Source: Deltaproteobacteria bacterium (GTDB taxonomy: Bacteria > Desulfobacterota > JAENJC01). Taken from it: a stretch of 7,595 bases of DNA. Under the pieces are notes generated by a model. It had not been told where the DNA came from. It searched no databases and saw only the letters and a list, made by a program, of their open reading frames with translations. Positions 5,321-7,595 of this stretch are shown piece after piece (the first letter of the stretch is position 1; every line of letters begins with the position of its first letter). The position numbers were made by a program, and so were the translations under genes. The stretch spans positions 1-7,595 of the forward strand of contig JAENJC010000053.1 of the NCBI GenBank assembly GCA_016844545.1, written 5' to 3'.

Positions 5321-6892
5321 ATGAAGGAAGACAGCACTCAGAGCCAATACACTATCCTTGCGGTAGATGATCAGGAGCTTAATCTGGCCATACTTGAGGA
5401 TTATCTTGTCCCCCTGGGTTACAGGGTCATAAAGGCCAGAAACGGCAGGGAGGCACTGGCGCAGATAGAGTCTGCAAGGCCTGATCTTGTGCTTCTCGAC
5501 ATAATGATGCCGGAGATTGATGGTTATGAGGTTTGCAGGAGGGTAAAGGAGAACCCGGAAAGCAGGGATATTCCTGTTGTTATGGTCACATCCCTTGAAG
5601 GGACCGAAGATATGGTTAAGGCCCTTGAATCCGGGGCAGACGAATTCCTGACAAAACCTGTAAACGATATAGAGATACGGGCTAGGGTGAAGTCCCTCCT
5701 TAAGAAAAAGACGCTGAATGATCAACTTAAGTCTGCATATTCGCATATCAATAATCTAACCCTGTTCGCTGAAAATAAGCTGGCAGAGTTGAGTTCAGAG
5801 ACCTTCAGCGGAGAAGAAGCCAACAAGCACCTCATAGAACGGCTCTTAAGAATCAGCGTTGATGATACAACCAGCCCTACTCATATCCTTCTCGGTAAAG
5901 GAACTGGAGAGTATATGGCAAAGGGGAGATTGTACAGCTATGAGGATGGCAGGGCTAAAATGAGGCGCGTTTCCGGAAGGGCCGAAGGTATTTTAGGGTA
6001 TGCTGAAAAATACCCTGATCAAGAGATTGGCTTGACAGAATGCAATAGTCGTATTTGCAGAGGAGATGAGTGCAATACTTATCTCGGTGAAGATATAACA
6101 AATCAGATAGGTGTTATAAATAACTTCATAATATGCAATTCTAAAAAGGCAGACAGTCTGGTGGCGGCGTTTAACTACGGGAAAGAGGTCACACCCAATG
6201 ATGCAGACACCCTGAGGAGCTTCCTCCTCCTGTATAATGTTTTTACAACCATATCAGGCCAGATGGATGAGATCGACGGGGCTTTCAAATATCTTGTTAC
6301 TGCCCTCGCCAGGGCTGCGGAGGCTAACGACGAAGAGACAGGGAACCATATTGTCAGGGTAAACGAATATTCAAAGATTTTGGCAGAGGAAATGAAGATG
6401 CCTTCGGACTTTACCCGCGACATAGGTTTTTTTGCCCAGATGCATGATGTCGGGAAGATACATATCCACATCAGCCTGCTAAGGAAGCCGGGAGGCCTTA
6501 CTGACGAAGAGGCGAAGATGGTCCGGGACCACACCGTTTACGGTTCCATGATTCTCGGTGAGGAGCCGAGATTGAAGATGGCCAGGGATATCGCCTTATG
6601 TCACCAGGAGCGTTACGATGGAAGCGGGTATCCAAGGGGGTTGAAGGGGGATGAGATTCCTATCTCCGGTAGGATAGTGGCCCTGGCGGATGTATATGAT
6701 GCCCTGAGGTCGAAAAGGTCGTACAAGCCTGCCTTTCCTCATAAACGGTCAGTTGAGATCATCACAAAGGGGGACGTCAGGACGTTGCCGCAACACTTCG
6801 ACCCGAAGGTACTTGAAGCATTTATCAAAAGAGAGAAGGAGTTTGAGAGCATCTATCAGAGCTTGACAGATGAGAATCACGCCCCTTCTTAG
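5321..6892 (+). CDS. Response regulator with HD-GYP cyclic-di-GMP phosphodiesterase output
   Basis: This 523-residue cytoplasmic regulator should hydrolyse cyclic-di-GMP under control of phosphorylation. Residues 10-125 are a receiver domain with acidic pair D16/D17, phospho-acceptor D60 (LVLLDIMMP), T90 and K112 (TKP). A linker with helical character follows. Residues about 165-310 form a middle domain that I would place near GAF/DUF3369-like sensors; it has C241, C246, C251 and C272. Residues about 318-510 are the HD-GYP domain: E339 and H343 (EETGNH), HD pair H375/D376 (MHDVGKI), H404, then CHQERYDGSGYP (427-438) and D457 (LADVYDAL). The usual HHExxDGxGYP reads C-H-Q-E here, so the first His is Cys427. 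All other metal ligands appear present, including the upstream Glu associated with three-metal sites. No membrane segment is seen and no partner histidine kinase is in the window. The gene is divergent from PFOR. Confidence 0.95.
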   Translation: MKEDSTQSQYTILAVDDQELNLAILEDYLVPLGYRVIKARNGREALAQIESARPDLVLLDIMMPEIDGYEVCRRVKENPESRDIPVVMVTSLEGTEDMVKALESGADEFLTKPVNDIEIRARVKSLLKKKTLNDQLKSAYSHINNLTLFAENKLAELSSETFSGEEANKHLIERLLRISVDDTTSPTHILLGKGTGEYMAKGRLYSYEDGRAKMRRVSGRAEGILGYAEKYPDQEIGLTECNSRICRGDECNTYLGEDITNQIGVINNFIICNSKKADSLVAAFNYGKEVTPNDADTLRSFLLLYNVFTTISGQMDEIDGAFKYLVTALARAAEANDEETGNHIVRVNEYSKILAEEMKMPSDFTRDIGFFAQMHDVGKIHIHISLLRKPGGLTDEEAKMVRDHTVYGSMILGEEPRLKMARDIALCHQERYDGSGYPRGLKGDEIPISGRIVALADVYDALRSKRSYKPAFPHKRSVEIITKGDVRTLPQHFDPKVLEAFIKREKEFESIYQSLTDENHAPS

Positions 6893-7009
6893 CAAATCTT
6901 CCAGCCCCGAGTCCCTTGCCCTTTTACCGCTTCTCTGTTATATTTCCCATAGCAACGTCCTTGTTATCGCCTCATTTGTCAGGCATTATGCTGCATTCAG
7001 GGGAATTCA
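6893..7009. other. Intergenic leader region of the SAM synthetase gene
   Basis: This is 117 bases between the response regulator stop and the next start. No terminator-like stem with a T-run follows the regulator gene, so some read-through is possible. The region holds a promoter candidate and a start-proximal hairpin, listed separately. I could not recognise any SAM riboswitch class, and after the predicted transcription start only about 60 bases remain. Confidence 0.5.
6916..6944 (+). promoter_or_regulatory. Candidate promoter for the SAM synthetase gene
   Basis: TTGCCC (6916-6921) and TATATT (6939-6944) are separated by 17 bases; the -10 matches the sigma-70 consensus at five of six positions and the -35 at four. 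The predicted start near 6951 leaves a leader of about 60 bases. This would let the SAM synthetase be expressed independently of the response regulator. Confidence 0.45.
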
Positions 7010-7010
7010 G
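6991..7010 (+). promoter_or_regulatory. Hairpin presenting the ribosome binding site of the SAM synthetase gene
   Basis: CTGCATTC (6991-6998) pairs with GAATTCAG (7003-7010), seven of eight positions, leaving AGGG in a four-base loop. The Shine-Dalgarno AGGGG (6999-7003) thus lies in the loop and its stem edge, and the first base of the GTG start closes the stem. This spacing (six bases from AGGGG to GTG) also supports GTG 7010 as the start. Whether the hairpin controls translation is inference; it is short and has one mismatch. Confidence 0.4.
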
Positions 7011-7595
7011 TGAAACTCAATTTAGAAAGATTAAACTCTGTCCCTGTCCATACCCAACAGGTTGAGATCGTTGAGAGGAAGGGGAAGGGGCACCCAGACA
7101 CCATTTGCGACAGGGCTGCTGAGGAGCTTTCCATAACTCTTTCTAGATACTACCTTGAAAAGTTCGGGAGGGTCCTTCACCATAACGTTGACAAGTGTAT
7201 TCTGGCAGGAGGGAGCAGCGACGTCACATTTGGCGGCGGGAAGGTAACAAAGCCCATATACCTCCTTCTTGTTGGAAGGGCGACCTCAGAGGTAGGCGGA
7301 ACTCCTGTACCTATTGGTGAAATGGTTGTTGAAGGCACGAGAAAGTGGCTAAACGAAACGTTCCGGTTTCTGGATGTAAATAAAGATATAGAGATAGAGC
7401 ATAGGATAAGGCCTGGGAGCATAGACCTTGTTGCAGCCTTTGATAAGGGGATTGAAGTCCCGCTGGCAAACGACACATCTATCGGGGTATCCTTCTATCC
7501 GCTCTCAGAGACCGAGAGACTGGTTAGAGAGGTTGAGCTTTATCTGAACTCCAAAGAGGTTAAAGAGGCACATGCGTATATAGGCGAGGACATAA
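7010..7595 (+). CDS. Archaeal-type S-adenosylmethionine synthetase (methionine adenosyltransferase), 5' part
   Basis: The frame is open from GTG 7010 to the window edge, 195 residues, about half of the roughly 400 expected. The enzyme makes S-adenosylmethionine from ATP and methionine in the cytoplasm. The sequence follows the archaeal family (PF01941) rather than bacterial MetK: VERKGKGHPDTICDRAAEEL (21-40) carries the GHPD nucleotide-site motif. LHHNVDKCILAGGSSDVTFG (56-75), KPIYLLLVGRATSEV (81-95), PGSIDLV (135-141) and PLANDTSIGVSFYPLSETER (151-170) all match the conserved archaeal-type blocks. The visible part ends in GEDI, where these enzymes continue GEDIKVMG. No earlier in-frame start is available, and AGGGG at 6999-7003 is well placed. 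Bacteria carrying this type usually lack classical metK, so this may be the cell's only SAM synthetase; that cannot be checked here. Confidence 0.93.
   Translation, partial: MKLNLERLNSVPVHTQQVEIVERKGKGHPDTICDRAAEELSITLSRYYLEKFGRVLHHNVDKCILAGGSSDVTFGGGKVTKPIYLLLVGRATSEVGGTPVPIGEMVVEGTRKWLNETFRFLDVNKDIEIEHRIRPGSIDLVAAFDKGIEVPLANDTSIGVSFYPLSETERLVREVELYLNSKEVKEAHAYIGEDI

Noticed and set aside
5174..5746. Minus-strand open frame of 190 codons across the divergent promoter region and receiver domain
   Set aside because: It overlaps the receiver domain coding sequence antisense and the PFOR promoter region, with no recognisable motif.
1..7595. CRISPR arrays, tRNA or rRNA genes, insertion sequences, phage attachment sites
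   Set aside because: No regularly spaced repeats, cloverleaf-like sequences, transposase genes or paired terminal repeats were seen on either strand by eye.

Overview
The window looks like chromosomal DNA of an anaerobic bacterium with intermediate G+C content (about half, judged by eye). A single-chain pyruvate:ferredoxin oxidoreductase indicates anaerobic or fermentative carbon metabolism. An archaeal-type S-adenosylmethionine synthetase, used in place of the usual bacterial MetK, and a REC/HD-GYP response regulator would fit a Nitrospirota- or deltaproteobacteria-like lineage. That placement is inference, since no taxonomic marker is present.

Layout. (1) Bases 1-95 hold the last 31 codons of a gene whose end resembles divergent polysaccharide deacetylases. 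(2) Bases 100-453 encode a Gly/Ser/Thr-rich beta-strand protein that looks like the mature part of a lipoprotein with no signal peptide in front of it. (3) Bases 700-1265, minus strand, hold a complete MazEF-type toxin-antitoxin operon: a ribbon-helix-helix antitoxin overlapping a MazF/PemK endoribonuclease by 16 bases, with a candidate promoter and a small palindrome upstream. (4) Bases 1266-1532 contain an interspersed-repeat-like hairpin and a 13-bp perfect stem that probably terminates the next gene. (5) Bases 1533-5120, minus strand, encode the large PFOR (NifJ/Por), with all catalytic and cluster-binding residues visible. (6) A 200-base divergent region holds candidate promoters for PFOR and for the gene opposite. 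(7) Bases 5321-6892, plus strand, encode a response regulator with an HD-GYP cyclic-di-GMP phosphodiesterase output and an unusual cysteine-bearing middle domain. (8) Bases 7010-7595, plus strand, hold the first half of an archaeal-type methionine adenosyltransferase that runs off the window.

The genes do not form one operon. PFOR is a central-metabolism gene transcribed leftwards on its own. The HD-GYP regulator and the SAM synthetase point rightwards, 117 bases apart, and the second appears to have its own promoter. The toxin-antitoxin pair and the truncated lipoprotein-like gene make the left 1.3 kb look like a more changeable, accessory stretch.

I found no convincing new multi-gene system. 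The observations most worth checking are the Cys-x4-Cys-x4-Cys middle domain and the Cys-for-His change in the HD-GYP protein, the bacterial archaeal-type MAT with its ribosome binding site in a hairpin loop, and the beheaded lipoprotein-like gene.
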